Part shown: in pieces, positions 37,920-46,823 of the stretch
Layout of the letters: each line of letters starts with the position of its first letter
How positions within the stretch are numbered: position 1 is the stretch's first letter
NCBI RefSeq assembly: GCF_003201285.1
Contig: NZ_QICS01000001.1
Span: 582,678 to 646,677, forward strand
Reading direction: 5' to 3'
Length of the DNA: 64,000 nucleotides
Source: Lachnotalea glycerini
Lineage (GTDB): Bacteria; Bacillota; Clostridia; Lachnospirales; Lachnospiraceae
Notes under the pieces: generated by a model
What the model was told of the DNA's origin: nothing
Databases searched by the model: none
What the model saw: the letters and a program-made list of their open reading frames with translations, nothing else
Made by a program: the position numbers and the translations under genes

Positions 37920-40877
37920 CTATTCTTTTATACTATCTATTAGTGCTTTTATTAGATTCCTATAACTTTCAAATAATACTATTACTTTTTCCTTCAACAG
38001 TTTTTCTTTTTTATAACTTAACAGAAATTTCACTCCACCTTGAACTATTTCTGATCTTATAATCAAATCGTAACTGTTTTCCAATTCTTTGAAAGATCCA
38101 ATTTTGTCTATACAAAACAATGGATATACCTTATTACGATAACGCTTTTCATCCTTTATTTTTGAAAGATTTAATGTGATTTTTTTTGATCTGCTTTTTA
38201 ATTTTTGATCTATAAGATTGAATAAATCTTCCATGTTCTTTATATTAGAATAATGAATCAATATTCCCATTACTTCATTATTTTTTATTATAGGCGTATT
38301 GATTTCTTCTATTTCAGTTATCTGATAGATACAATAATTAAACATACCTAGAAATACCGCTTCCATACTAATATTTAATTTTTCAATTAAAATATTTAAT
38401 ATCTCTAAATCTTTATTATTAATTTCTTGACTTAATAATTCATAATTATCATATTGACCTATATCAAAATATTCGTCTGGAAATTGGATGCCTTCGTTTT
38501 CATATATGTCTTTCTCATTATCTTTTTCTAAGAAGTCAGCTATCTCTTTAATTGTAGGCATATCAAACAACTGTAATACTGTAATTTTATTTGTATAGAT
38601 TTCATCTATTTTACTATGTGCTGTTAATAATAAAACTGATGTACCACCTATATCAAAAAAATTGTCATGGATTCCAATATAGCTCCTATTTAATACACTT
38701 TTCCATATATTTAATAATGTACTCTCAATTTCTGAATTAATATCTTCTTCCTCTTCATAACTAGAGGATTCAAATTTAATTTTTTCTAATTCAAGCCTAT
38801 CTACTTTTCCATTTATATTAAGTGGCATCTTATCTATTTTTATATAGTATTGAGGAATCATATATAATGGAATACTTTTAACTAAAAAATGTCTCATTTC
38901 TTTTATTTCGATTTCTTCATTGGCTATATAATAAGCAACTAAACTTTTTTCTCCATTTACATCTATACATAGGACTGCGATATCCTTTATGTCCTTATAC
39001 TGAATACAAGCATGTTCAATTTCACCTAGTTCAATTCTATATCCTCTCAGCTTAATTTGATTATCTTTCCTGCCAAAACATTGTATTTCGCCCTTAAACG
39101 ATACCTTTCCGATATCTCCTGTTTTATATAGCCTTTTTTCATTTCCATTGTTATCAATAAATTTTATAAATCTATCTGAAGTTAATTTTTTATTATTTAA
39201 ATATCCTCTTGCTAAACCTTCCCCTGCAATACCTATTTCTCCATTGGAACCTATTGGCATTTGTTTATTATTTTCTCCTATTATATAGATCTCATAATTA
39301 GGTAAAGGCTTCCCAATATTTATTTCCTTTTCATCATTTAATTTTTTATAAGTTGCCCATACTGTAGCCTCAGTTGGTCCATAAAAATTATATATTTCAG
39401 CATTTACCATTTTTCTTATTTTGGTTAACATCTCACTTGGAAATGGCTCTCCTCCAATAACAAGATGCTTTAATTCAGATAACTTCTTACTATTATTTTT
39501 ATCATCTAGCATTAAATTCATCTTTGATGGAGTGGTTTGAAATAGATCTACTTTGAATTTTTCTATCATTTCACCAAGTTTTTTTACATTATTTTGCTCT
39601 TCATCATTAGCCAATATTACTGTAGCCCCTGAAAGTAGTGGTACAAAAGATTCATACGCAAAAATATCAAATGATACCGTTGTCGCATTTAATACTTTTG
39701 TAGTTTGGGTAACTTCAATTACTGACTTAATTCCATATATAAAATTAACTAATGCTTTATGCTCTATTACCACTCCTTTGGGCTTTCCCGTTGACCCAGA
39801 TGTAAATATAACATATGCTATGTTACTACTATTATTTACTACCGGAACACTTACTTCTTCTAAGTAATTTAAATCTGTATTTACATTGATATTTTTTATC
39901 TTTCCAAGCTGCTTTAATTTATCATCATTTATCAATAGAATATTAATATTACTTTCTTTTAAAATATAAGTAACCCTGTCTTGCGGATAATTTGAATCCA
40001 TTGGTACATATCCTGCTCCAGCTTTTAGAGTTCCTAAAATACTAACAAATAGATCTATTGACCGATTTGTCATAACCCCCACTAATGTCTCCTGACCAAC
40101 ACCATTTTTTATTAACTCATTGGCCAATATATTTGAACGCTTATTTAGCTCATGATAAGTAATACTTTTCCCATTGCATATCAAAGCTACTTTATCATGA
40201 TTTTTTGCAGCAACCTCTTCAAATAATTGATTAACGGTAGCTTCTTTCCATATTGATTTCTTTGTGTCATTCAATTTGTTATATACCAATGAGTTTAATG
40301 ATTCTACTTTTTTACTTAAATCCTCAAAAGTTATATTAATATTCTCCGTTATATATTCTAATGTTTTTATGATATTCTCAAAAACACTTTCTATGTACCA
40401 TGGTAAATACTCTTTACAATTGTAACTCATTCTAACTAATATATTTTTATCACATACCTCAAAGTGCATTACAATATCATATTTTCTAGTTAGATGTTCA
40501 CTAGTTTCTTTATGAATATTACTAAGTAATAGTAAACATCTATCATCATAACTATCTTCATTTAAAGTATTTGCGTTACTTGAGTAAATATTAGATAAAA
40601 AATTCTTTACATGTATTAAAAAATCTTTGTAACTAGCGTAATCGGATAAATTCATTTTAAGAACTATGCTCTTATCCTTATCTTCTAACATTGGTATATC
40701 AATATTAGAAAATTCATCATATTCATAATTAGACATCACATACAAACCCGCTGATAATATTACAGTATAAATTCCATATAATGAATCATTACTTATTTTT
40801 ATTACTTTTTTAGATAAATCTTCTCCAAGAGAATATGTAATTTCACTTAAATTTTTACCACTCTCTTTACTATCCAT
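37920..40877 (-). CDS. NRPS A-PCP protein with flanking half condensation domains, Gly predicted
   Basis: 985 residues. The core is an adenylation domain (about 212-700; FTSGSTGKPKG, FYGPTEATVWA, YKTGDIG, K691 in NGKVDR) and a PCP (S747 in GGTSV). The pocket residues read D-I-Y-Q-V-G-F-V-W-K, nearest in my memory to the glycine code D-I-L-Q-L-G-L-I-W-K; this is a prediction. Residues 1-200 and about 790-985 each look like only the C-terminal lobe of a condensation domain, with a YDI or YDL strand followed by an amphipathic helix, and neither has an HHxxxDG motif. The functional condensation domain for this residue is probably the one at the end of the preceding protein. Role: add Gly to the acyl starter and pass it to the first KS, as at the start of bacillaene synthesis. 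Confidence 0.88.
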   Translation of the reverse strand: MDSKESGKNLSEITYSLGEDLSKKVIKISNDSLYGIYTVILSAGLYVMSNYEYDEFSNIDIPMLEDKDKSIVLKMNLSDYASYKDFLIHVKNFLSNIYSSNANTLNEDSYDDRCLLLLSNIHKETSEHLTRKYDIVMHFEVCDKNILVRMSYNCKEYLPWYIESVFENIIKTLEYITENINITFEDLSKKVESLNSLVYNKLNDTKKSIWKEATVNQLFEEVAAKNHDKVALICNGKSITYHELNKRSNILANELIKNGVGQETLVGVMTNRSIDLFVSILGTLKAGAGYVPMDSNYPQDRVTYILKESNINILLINDDKLKQLGKIKNINVNTDLNYLEEVSVPVVNNSSNIAYVIFTSGSTGKPKGVVIEHKALVNFIYGIKSVIEVTQTTKVLNATTVSFDIFAYESFVPLLSGATVILANDEEQNNVKKLGEMIEKFKVDLFQTTPSKMNLMLDDKNNSKKLSELKHLVIGGEPFPSEMLTKIRKMVNAEIYNFYGPTEATVWATYKKLNDEKEINIGKPLPNYEIYIIGENNKQMPIGSNGEIGIAGEGLARGYLNNKKLTSDRFIKFIDNNGNEKRLYKTGDIGKVSFKGEIQCFGRKDNQIKLRGYRIELGEIEHACIQYKDIKDIAVLCIDVNGEKSLVAYYIANEEIEIKEMRHFLVKSIPLYMIPQYYIKIDKMPLNINGKVDRLELEKIKFESSSYEEEEDINSEIESTLLNIWKSVLNRSYIGIHDNFFDIGGTSVLLLTAHSKIDEIYTNKITVLQLFDMPTIKEIADFLEKDNEKDIYENEGIQFPDEYFDIGQYDNYELLSQEINNKDLEILNILIEKLNISMEAVFLGMFNYCIYQITEIEEINTPIIKNNEVMGILIHYSNIKNMEDLFNLIDQKLKSRSKKITLNLSKIKDEKRYRNKVYPLFCIDKIGSFKELENSYDLIIRSEIVQGGVKFLLSYKKEKLLKEKVIVLFESYRNLIKALIDSIKE

Positions 40878-41005
40878 ATGTATAACCTCTTTTCTTTATC
40901 TATTCTATTCTTATCATACTCACAACCTAATAACCAAGAAATCTAATCTTTCCTTTCTTCCTGCCTTTGTTTTCTTTCTGCCTTTCGTATACTAATTGTA
41001 AGATT

Positions 41006-44000
41006 TTAAAAATTAAAACTAAAGTCCATACTGTTTTTCTTATTATCATTTTGTCTTTTCTGAATACATTTAATCGTATTTATTTTTATTTTGCTATTAT
41101 TCGCTACTTGAATGAATACATTTTCAAAATCACTAAACATTTCCAAAATTGTTTCTTCTTTGAATAAACCGGTTCTATACTCTAATACACAACTTAATTC
41201 TTCTTTTTCATATATATCTATTGATATATCAAATCTAGCAGAATTATTTTTACAGCTATATTTTTTTGCTAAAATTTGATTTAAATTTAAATCACTGGTA
41301 CCTGCATTTTGCAAAGCAAAAAATACATCAAATATCGGATTTTTGTTTGTTTTTCTAGTTACATTTAAATGATTTACTAATTCGTTATATTGATATTCTT
41401 CATTACTAAAAGCATCTATACATATATTTTTTACATAACATAAATATTCTTCAAATGTAATTGACTTGTTTAAGTGTAGTCTAATAGCTAATGTATTTAC
41501 AAATAAACCGATAACTTCATAAAAATTCTTATTTGGTCTTCCTATAATAGGAGTTCCAATGGAAATATCATCTTCATAATAATAGTTTGAAAGAGTGATA
41601 CTAAATGCCGCAAGTAATACCATGAATAATGTACAATTATTGCTTCTACCAATCCCTTTTATTTTCTCACTTAATTCTTTATTCATGGATTTGTATATTC
41701 TTTTACCACTATTATCTAATGTATGATACCTTTTATAATCAGTTATTAATTCTCTTTCAAATGGCTTCTTTTCATACATACTATTCCAAAATTCTTTTTC
41801 TTTAAGATACATCACACTTTTCATAAACTCGTATTGATACATTACATAATCTTTATACTGAAAATCTACCTTTGAAAGATTTCTTCCACAATATAAACTT
41901 TCTAACTCTTTCACTAATATCTCTAAAGATGCGCCATCTCCAATTATATGATGCATGTCTAAAATCATCACATTCTTATCTTTTTCAAAATTAATAATCT
42001 TGATTCGAATTAGTGGGGCCATAGTCAAATCAAAAGGTTTAATACTTTTACTTATTACTTCCTCTAAATCTTCATCCTTTTTTAATTTATTTTCTTCTAA
42101 ACGGATATTAAGATTTTTATGTATCTTTTGTTTTGGTGTTCCCTTAACTAAGTGAAAAGATGTTCTTAAACTCTCATGTCTCTCTACCAATTTCATAAAA
42201 GCATAATTAAGTTGTTTTAAGTCTAACTTTCCATCTAATATCCAGACTACGGATATATTATAATTAGTCGACTTATGATCCAGACAGTTTAATACATATT
42301 GTCTTTCTTGTTCTTCTGATAACTTATAATAATCATCCATTTTTATTTTGTAATAATTATTATTTTTCTTATTTTTTTTCTCTAATTTGATATTTGGAGT
42401 ATCGACGTGCTCTATAATGTAATCAGATAATTCTTTTATTGTTGGGTTTTTATAAATCGCTGAAGGTAAAATTTTTTCTCCATATACTTCCCTTAAATCT
42501 TCTCCAATTTGCTTCATTAATATTGAATTTACTCCTAAATCAAAAAAATTATCAAAAATATTGATTTCATTGTATTTTAGGACACTAGATGTTATTTCGA
42601 TAACTTTTTTTTCTACAGAATTTAGCTTATATTCTGATTGTTCCAAAATTTTATAAGCATTTTTTCGATATTCAGTATTTACTGATTTCAGAACTTGTTT
42701 TATGGTACTTTCCATATTGTTTTTTTCGCTTTGGGATAGTTGTTTATAAATCTCGGCCGCCTTATATCTTTGCAATTTCCCACTTGTTGTCTTTGGTATA
42801 TTTTTTATAGGCAATATTGAATATGCTTGAATTCCAAATTCTTTATTTAACGTACTTACGATAGCTCTATATTTATTAATAAATTTATCATCTATTAACT
42901 CATGTTTTACAAATATAATCAGTAAATCCTCATTATTAGCTGATGAAACTACGCTGGCAATTACTCCTTCAATGGGAATTTCATCTAATTTTTCTAAGAC
43001 TTGTTCAATATCATATAAATAATAATTCTGACCATTTATTATTACAATTTCCTTTTGACGAGCTGCAACCACCAAATAATTATTTGTTACAAATCCTAAA
43101 TCACCTGTATTCAGCCAACCATCGTCTGACATATATGTTTTCCTGTCAGAAGCTTTTTCTTTATAATATCCTTTTGTAACACTTTTTCCCCTAATCTCTA
43201 TTTGACCTATATGCTCATCTGGTAACTCTTTATGTTTTAGATCTGTTATCCTAAAATCAACATCTCTTACTTTTATACCCTCAATAGCTAGTTCAATCCC
43301 ATTTTCTCTATGTTTTGTTCTAACTATTTTATCTCCAACAGACAAATAATTTCTATCAATTTTTATTGATTGAAACGGCTCACCGGGTATGGCCAGACTT
43401 ACAATTAATGTTGATTCTGCTAATCCATAAACGGTATACATAGTATTCTGATTTAAATTATATTTTTTCATTTTCTTAATGAATTCATTTACTATATCTA
43501 CAGATATAGGTTCTGCTCCATTTATTATGAGTCTTACTCTTGATAAATCCCAACCATAATTTTTGCTATCTTCGTATTTTTCCAGCAAATATTTATATCC
43601 AAAATTCGGTGATACCAATATAGTCGCCCCTTTTTCAGAGGTTTTTTCTAACCATAACAATGGGTCTTTTAGGAACAGTGATGTAGCAATATTATATTGT
43701 TTCACATTTAATACCATAGGCATTAAGCAAAACCAAGTTAATCCCAAATCGTGATGCAATGGCATCCAACTTATATATCTATCCTCCACCGTATGTTTTG
43801 ACCCAATAATAATTGATTCTATATTTGACATCAAATTTTCATGTGTTATCACAACACCTTTTGGATTACCTGTAGACCCTGAAGAATATTGTATAAATGC
43901 AATATCTGTTTCAACTATATCTTCTAAATTGCCATATCCGTTATCTGAATTTATATCCTGAAAATATATTACTTTAGTTTCAATATCTTTTAAATTTACT

Positions 44001-44392
44001 TCTGCTTCATCATCACTTATATGATGTAATTCTTTTAATATATCTTCCTCGGTTACCATAAATGATTTAGGTATTTGATTATATATCTTTATTAACTTGT
44101 TAAAGTTTGCACTTGTTGCTAAATAATCGAAAGGAACTGGTATGATTCCTCCTAGTAAACATGCCCAAAATGTATATAGAAACTTTTCATTATCAGATAA
44201 TCTAATTATTACTTCATCACCCTTTTTCAGTCCTCTATCTTGTAGGTGTTTTAAAACTAATTTTGATTTACTATATAGTTCTTTATATAATACCTTTTTT
44301 TCTATATTACTTTCTTTTATAAAAGTTATACTTTCATTTTTCCCCTGTATTGACTTATACATTAAATCTAGTATCGTATTTTTATTAATCAT
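41006..44392 (-). CDS. Loading protein: acyl-AMP ligase-ACP-condensation domain
   Basis: Assembly-line start, 1128 residues. Residues 1-550 are an acyl-AMP ligase of the FAAL type: QYSSGSTGNPKG, WMPLHHDLGL, YGLAEST, WLNTGDLG and K539 in SGKLQR. Residues about 590-665 form a carrier domain (S623 in LGVNSI). Residues about 685-1110 are a condensation domain with intact HHIIGDG (H814-G820). The ligase would activate a free carboxylic acid, probably a fatty acid, load it onto the ACP, and the condensation domain would join it to the Gly on the next protein. The start chosen is the ATG at 44392 with GAGG eight bases ahead; a GTG at 44401 overlaps that site. The acid cannot be read from sequence by eye. 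Confidence 0.9.
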   Translation of the reverse strand: MINKNTILDLMYKSIQGKNESITFIKESNIEKKVLYKELYSKSKLVLKHLQDRGLKKGDEVIIRLSDNEKFLYTFWACLLGGIIPVPFDYLATSANFNKLIKIYNQIPKSFMVTEEDILKELHHISDDEAEVNLKDIETKVIYFQDINSDNGYGNLEDIVETDIAFIQYSSGSTGNPKGVVITHENLMSNIESIIIGSKHTVEDRYISWMPLHHDLGLTWFCLMPMVLNVKQYNIATSLFLKDPLLWLEKTSEKGATILVSPNFGYKYLLEKYEDSKNYGWDLSRVRLIINGAEPISVDIVNEFIKKMKKYNLNQNTMYTVYGLAESTLIVSLAIPGEPFQSIKIDRNYLSVGDKIVRTKHRENGIELAIEGIKVRDVDFRITDLKHKELPDEHIGQIEIRGKSVTKGYYKEKASDRKTYMSDDGWLNTGDLGFVTNNYLVVAARQKEIVIINGQNYYLYDIEQVLEKLDEIPIEGVIASVVSSANNEDLLIIFVKHELIDDKFINKYRAIVSTLNKEFGIQAYSILPIKNIPKTTSGKLQRYKAAEIYKQLSQSEKNNMESTIKQVLKSVNTEYRKNAYKILEQSEYKLNSVEKKVIEITSSVLKYNEINIFDNFFDLGVNSILMKQIGEDLREVYGEKILPSAIYKNPTIKELSDYIIEHVDTPNIKLEKKNKKNNNYYKIKMDDYYKLSEEQERQYVLNCLDHKSTNYNISVVWILDGKLDLKQLNYAFMKLVERHESLRTSFHLVKGTPKQKIHKNLNIRLEENKLKKDEDLEEVISKSIKPFDLTMAPLIRIKIINFEKDKNVMILDMHHIIGDGASLEILVKELESLYCGRNLSKVDFQYKDYVMYQYEFMKSVMYLKEKEFWNSMYEKKPFERELITDYKRYHTLDNSGKRIYKSMNKELSEKIKGIGRSNNCTLFMVLLAAFSITLSNYYYEDDISIGTPIIGRPNKNFYEVIGLFVNTLAIRLHLNKSITFEEYLCYVKNICIDAFSNEEYQYNELVNHLNVTRKTNKNPIFDVFFALQNAGTSDLNLNQILAKKYSCKNNSARFDISIDIYEKEELSCVLEYRTGLFKEETILEMFSDFENVFIQVANNSKIKINTIKCIQKRQNDNKKNSMDFSFNF

Positions 44393-44532
44393 TCTTCCCA
44401 CCTCAGCAAATATTAATTTTTCTATTGCCGAATCAAAATGCAGTTTACAGATTCACTATTTTATATTTTGAAATTCTACGAACAAATATAAAAATATTTA
44501 TAGATATCCTATACTAGCTATTTATTATCTTC

Positions 44533-45240
44533 TTATTGAAACACTAATTTTTGGTTTATTATGTTCAATATTTCATCTTCCCTGTCGTTAAGATAAAAAT
44601 GTCCTCCTTCCAATTCGTAAATCTTGCAATTACCATTGGTATATTTACTCCATTCTCTAAACTCTTTTGTAGCTCCTCCCTTATCATCCTTTCCTATTAG
44701 TGCTACAATGTCACAGTTAAATTTAAAACCATCATTAACATATTTATAATCATCTATAAGCTTGAAATCAGCTTTTAATATTGGTGTAACTAATTTCATT
44801 AATTGTTCTTCTTTCAATACTTCATCAGGCATTCCGCCATATTCTTTTATTTTATTTATAAATTCATTATTTGGTAATATATGAATTTTTTCTTCTTTTT
44901 TTATAATATGTGGTGGACATCTTCCTGAAAAAAACATACAAACTGGTTCTTCCTCCTTTAATTCTTTTAACTTGCGAGCTAATTCATATGTAATAATTGT
45001 ACCCATACTATGTCCCCAAAAAGCAAATTCACTATTGTCTAATTTACCTGAAACTTGCTTAAGAATATCATTTATAGCTTCATTACAGTTATTATAAAAA
45101 TTCTCTGTTATACGATTTCCCCTGCCTGCAAGTTCTAACGGTATTAATTCGATGGAATCGCTTAACATTTTCTTCCATTTACAATAATACATAGCTGATC
45201 CACCTGCATGTGCCAGGCAAAAAAGTTTTACTTTTTTCAT
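44533..45240 (-). CDS. Type II thioesterase
   Basis: A 235-residue stand-alone alpha/beta-hydrolase of the external thioesterase class that clears misprimed or stalled carrier domains in NRPS/PKS systems. The N-terminus LFCLAHAGGSAMYY is the class signature, the nucleophile is S78 in GHSMG, and the late His is in EGGHFYL. It is the first gene of the cluster after its promoter region and lies 140 bp before the loading protein. Since no thioesterase domain is fused to the last megasynthase, this enzyme could also take part in release, but class members normally edit. A GGAGAAGG ribosome site precedes the ATG. Confidence 0.9.
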   Translation of the reverse strand: MKKVKLFCLAHAGGSAMYYCKWKKMLSDSIELIPLELAGRGNRITENFYNNCNEAINDILKQVSGKLDNSEFAFWGHSMGTIITYELARKLKELKEEEPVCMFFSGRCPPHIIKKEEKIHILPNNEFINKIKEYGGMPDEVLKEEQLMKLVTPILKADFKLIDDYKYVNDGFKFNCDIVALIGKDDKGGATKEFREWSKYTNGNCKIYELEGGHFYLNDREDEILNIINQKLVFQ

Positions 45241-45457
45241 TTTACCTTCTCCTTAATAAAATTGTTAAACTTGATTAAATTATCTATTTCTGTTTAAAAC
45301 AATTGCAGCTTTCAAAAATTTACTTAGATTATATTTACTTTACCGTTCTTATTTTCAACAACCTTATTATAGACTGTTATATATTTGCTAAAAATCATTG
45401 TATGTATTTGATAATAATTTGTATTAAAATTAAATAAATATATATAATTCGTTATAT

Positions 45458-45485
45458 ATTTTATCATTTATTAATCATTTGTCAA
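45458..45485 (-). promoter_or_regulatory. Candidate main promoter of the biosynthetic cluster
   Basis: On the minus strand a perfect -35 TTGACA (45485-45480) is followed after 16 bp by TAAAAT (45463-45458), a one-mismatch -10. It would give a leader of about 210 nt before the thioesterase ATG. No better pair was found between 45241 and 45600. Confidence 0.5.
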
Positions 45486-45500
45486 GCTTTATTCGGTAAA

Positions 45501-45555
45501 TTGTACAATATTTTTGCACTAATTAGATTTTTTTGTATTATTTAGTACAAAAAAA
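45501..45555. promoter_or_regulatory. Palindromes upstream of the cluster promoter
   Basis: TTTTTTTGTA (45528-45537) and TACAAAAAAA (45546-45555) form perfect 10-bp arms around an 8-base spacer, and TTGTACAA (45501-45508) is a perfect 8-bp palindrome sharing the same TTGTA/TACAA half-site. The three half-site pairs sit 15-75 bp upstream of the -35 element, where an activator or repressor could bind. The regulator is unknown. Confidence 0.4.
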
Positions 45556-45760
45556 TAATAATAGTAATAATTAAGTCATTATATGCCGAATTATAGTATT
45601 TTTTATCACAATTCTCCAATAAACCTTATACATATGACACCTCTTATATATAAATTTTATTATTTGAATATAAAAACGGAATGCAGTCACACAGTAACAT
45701 TTTACACATTCGAATCAAACTATTTTACGTTACCACCAAAAAGGTCTTTCCTATGTAACA

Positions 45761-45788
45761 AAAAAAAGCCGAAGATAACCTCGGCTTT
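45761..45788 (-). terminator. Strong rho-independent terminator after the DUF89 gene
   Basis: A perfect 8-bp stem AAAGCCGA/TCGGCTTT (45765-45788) with an 8-base loop is followed on the minus strand by a run of T residues (complement of 45767-45761). It insulates the biosynthetic cluster from the gene upstream. Confidence 0.85.
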
Positions 45789-45797
45789 ATGTCATAT

Positions 45798-45845
45798 ATG
45801 GAAACTACTGTTTCCATTACTACATCTCTTTAGCAAAGATGTAGT
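45798..45845. repeat. Two further perfect hairpins beside the terminator
   Basis: ATGGAAAC-TACT-GTTTCCAT (45798-45817) and ACTACATCT/AGATGTAGT (45819-45827 and 45837-45845) are perfect inverted repeats, one base apart, placed between the DUF89 stop and its terminator. The second is followed by TTTTTC on the plus strand and could also terminate plus-strand transcription. Together with the terminator they form three consecutive stem-loops in 80 bp. Confidence 0.5.
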
Positions 45846-45914
45846 TTTTCTTTTCTTCCATTTTTATTACTCGAATCTGCCATATATTTTTATATGAAGT
45901 CAATCAGTGAAAAA

Positions 45915-46757
45915 TCAGCCATGCTTAAATATATAATCATTTAAATTAACATTAAGTTTCTGTGATATCATGGGACATTTTGCTTTTAACAAAAAGAATA
46001 TGTTTCCTTTTTCTTCTGAAAGAGCTTCGTAATTCCCTTGTCCCTTACTTATTATAATATCTGATTTATTGTAGATCTCTATAAACTCCTCACTACAATC
46101 CTCTAATATGGCTCCTGGTGCACTACATCCAGTAGACACTATTTTCGAAACCCGATCCAATCCGGAAGCAACTGCTTCTTTTTCTGTTACATCATTCAAG
46201 ATCGGTTCACTTCTTACTCCATATGTAATATTAATATCTGGAAAACTTTCTATCATTACTTTATCAAAAATTGTCTCTCCCGTATTATCACCAATTATAA
46301 GTATATTTGATGCGGTTTGTAATTTTTTCTCCATAATGTCAATATCACAGATTGAGAACTCTTTCTCTAACTCTTTCTCAATACATTTTCTTACATCGAT
46401 ATTACTATATACAGCTGCATCAATGTTATTACCTGTGGCAGCTATTTTTAATGCCCAATAAAGACTATTCTCTTTACTTTGAATAAAATCTTTCAAATAT
46501 GGATATACAATTTTTGCCGCTTCTAAATCTTTTTCTTTGATTTCAGAATATGGATCATTGATTCCAGTCTTTTCCTTAACAATTCTATGAATATCCCGTG
46601 CCAAATCAGGTGAATTTCTATATTTTTTATAATTGGTTATTAAATTAATTGTTTCACATACTATCTTATCATGTATTTCCACATCACTTGTAGTCTTTCT
46701 GGCTGCCTCTATTGCCTGCTTTAACATACAAGGTATACAGTCAAAAAATAATTCCAT
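45915..46757 (-). CDS. DUF89 family metal-dependent phosphatase (damage-control type)
   Basis: A 280-residue member of DUF89/ARMT1-like proteins, which act as metal-dependent phosphatases on damaged or surplus phosphometabolites. The N-terminal CIPC pair (C8 and C11 region), GDNTGETIFDK and ISKGQGNYEAL are the subfamily I hallmarks; the Asp/Asn residues of the last two motifs bind the metal. No signal peptide is present. It lies 66 bp downstream of a decayed metallo-beta-lactamase-fold gene on the same strand. The natural substrate cannot be given from sequence. Confidence 0.85.
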   Translation of the reverse strand: MELFFDCIPCMLKQAIEAARKTTSDVEIHDKIVCETINLITNYKKYRNSPDLARDIHRIVKEKTGINDPYSEIKEKDLEAAKIVYPYLKDFIQSKENSLYWALKIAATGNNIDAAVYSNIDVRKCIEKELEKEFSICDIDIMEKKLQTASNILIIGDNTGETIFDKVMIESFPDINITYGVRSEPILNDVTEKEAVASGLDRVSKIVSTGCSAPGAILEDCSEEFIEIYNKSDIIISKGQGNYEALSEEKGNIFFLLKAKCPMISQKLNVNLNDYIFKHG

Positions 46758-46823
46758 TGTTGCCTCCAGTTCTTTTGTTCTATATTACTTACTGTCGTTT
46801 TCTTACGTATTTTATTATTTTAT

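Noticed and set aside
44533-45240. Thioesterase as the normal terminal release domain
   Set aside because: It is a separate protein at the start of the cluster with type II features, so a role in release is possible but not the default.
45583-45897. Plus-strand open frame of 104 codons in the gap beside the cluster
   Set aside because: It runs through three perfect hairpins, has no ribosome site and an aromatic-rich low-complexity sequence typical of AT-rich non-coding DNA.
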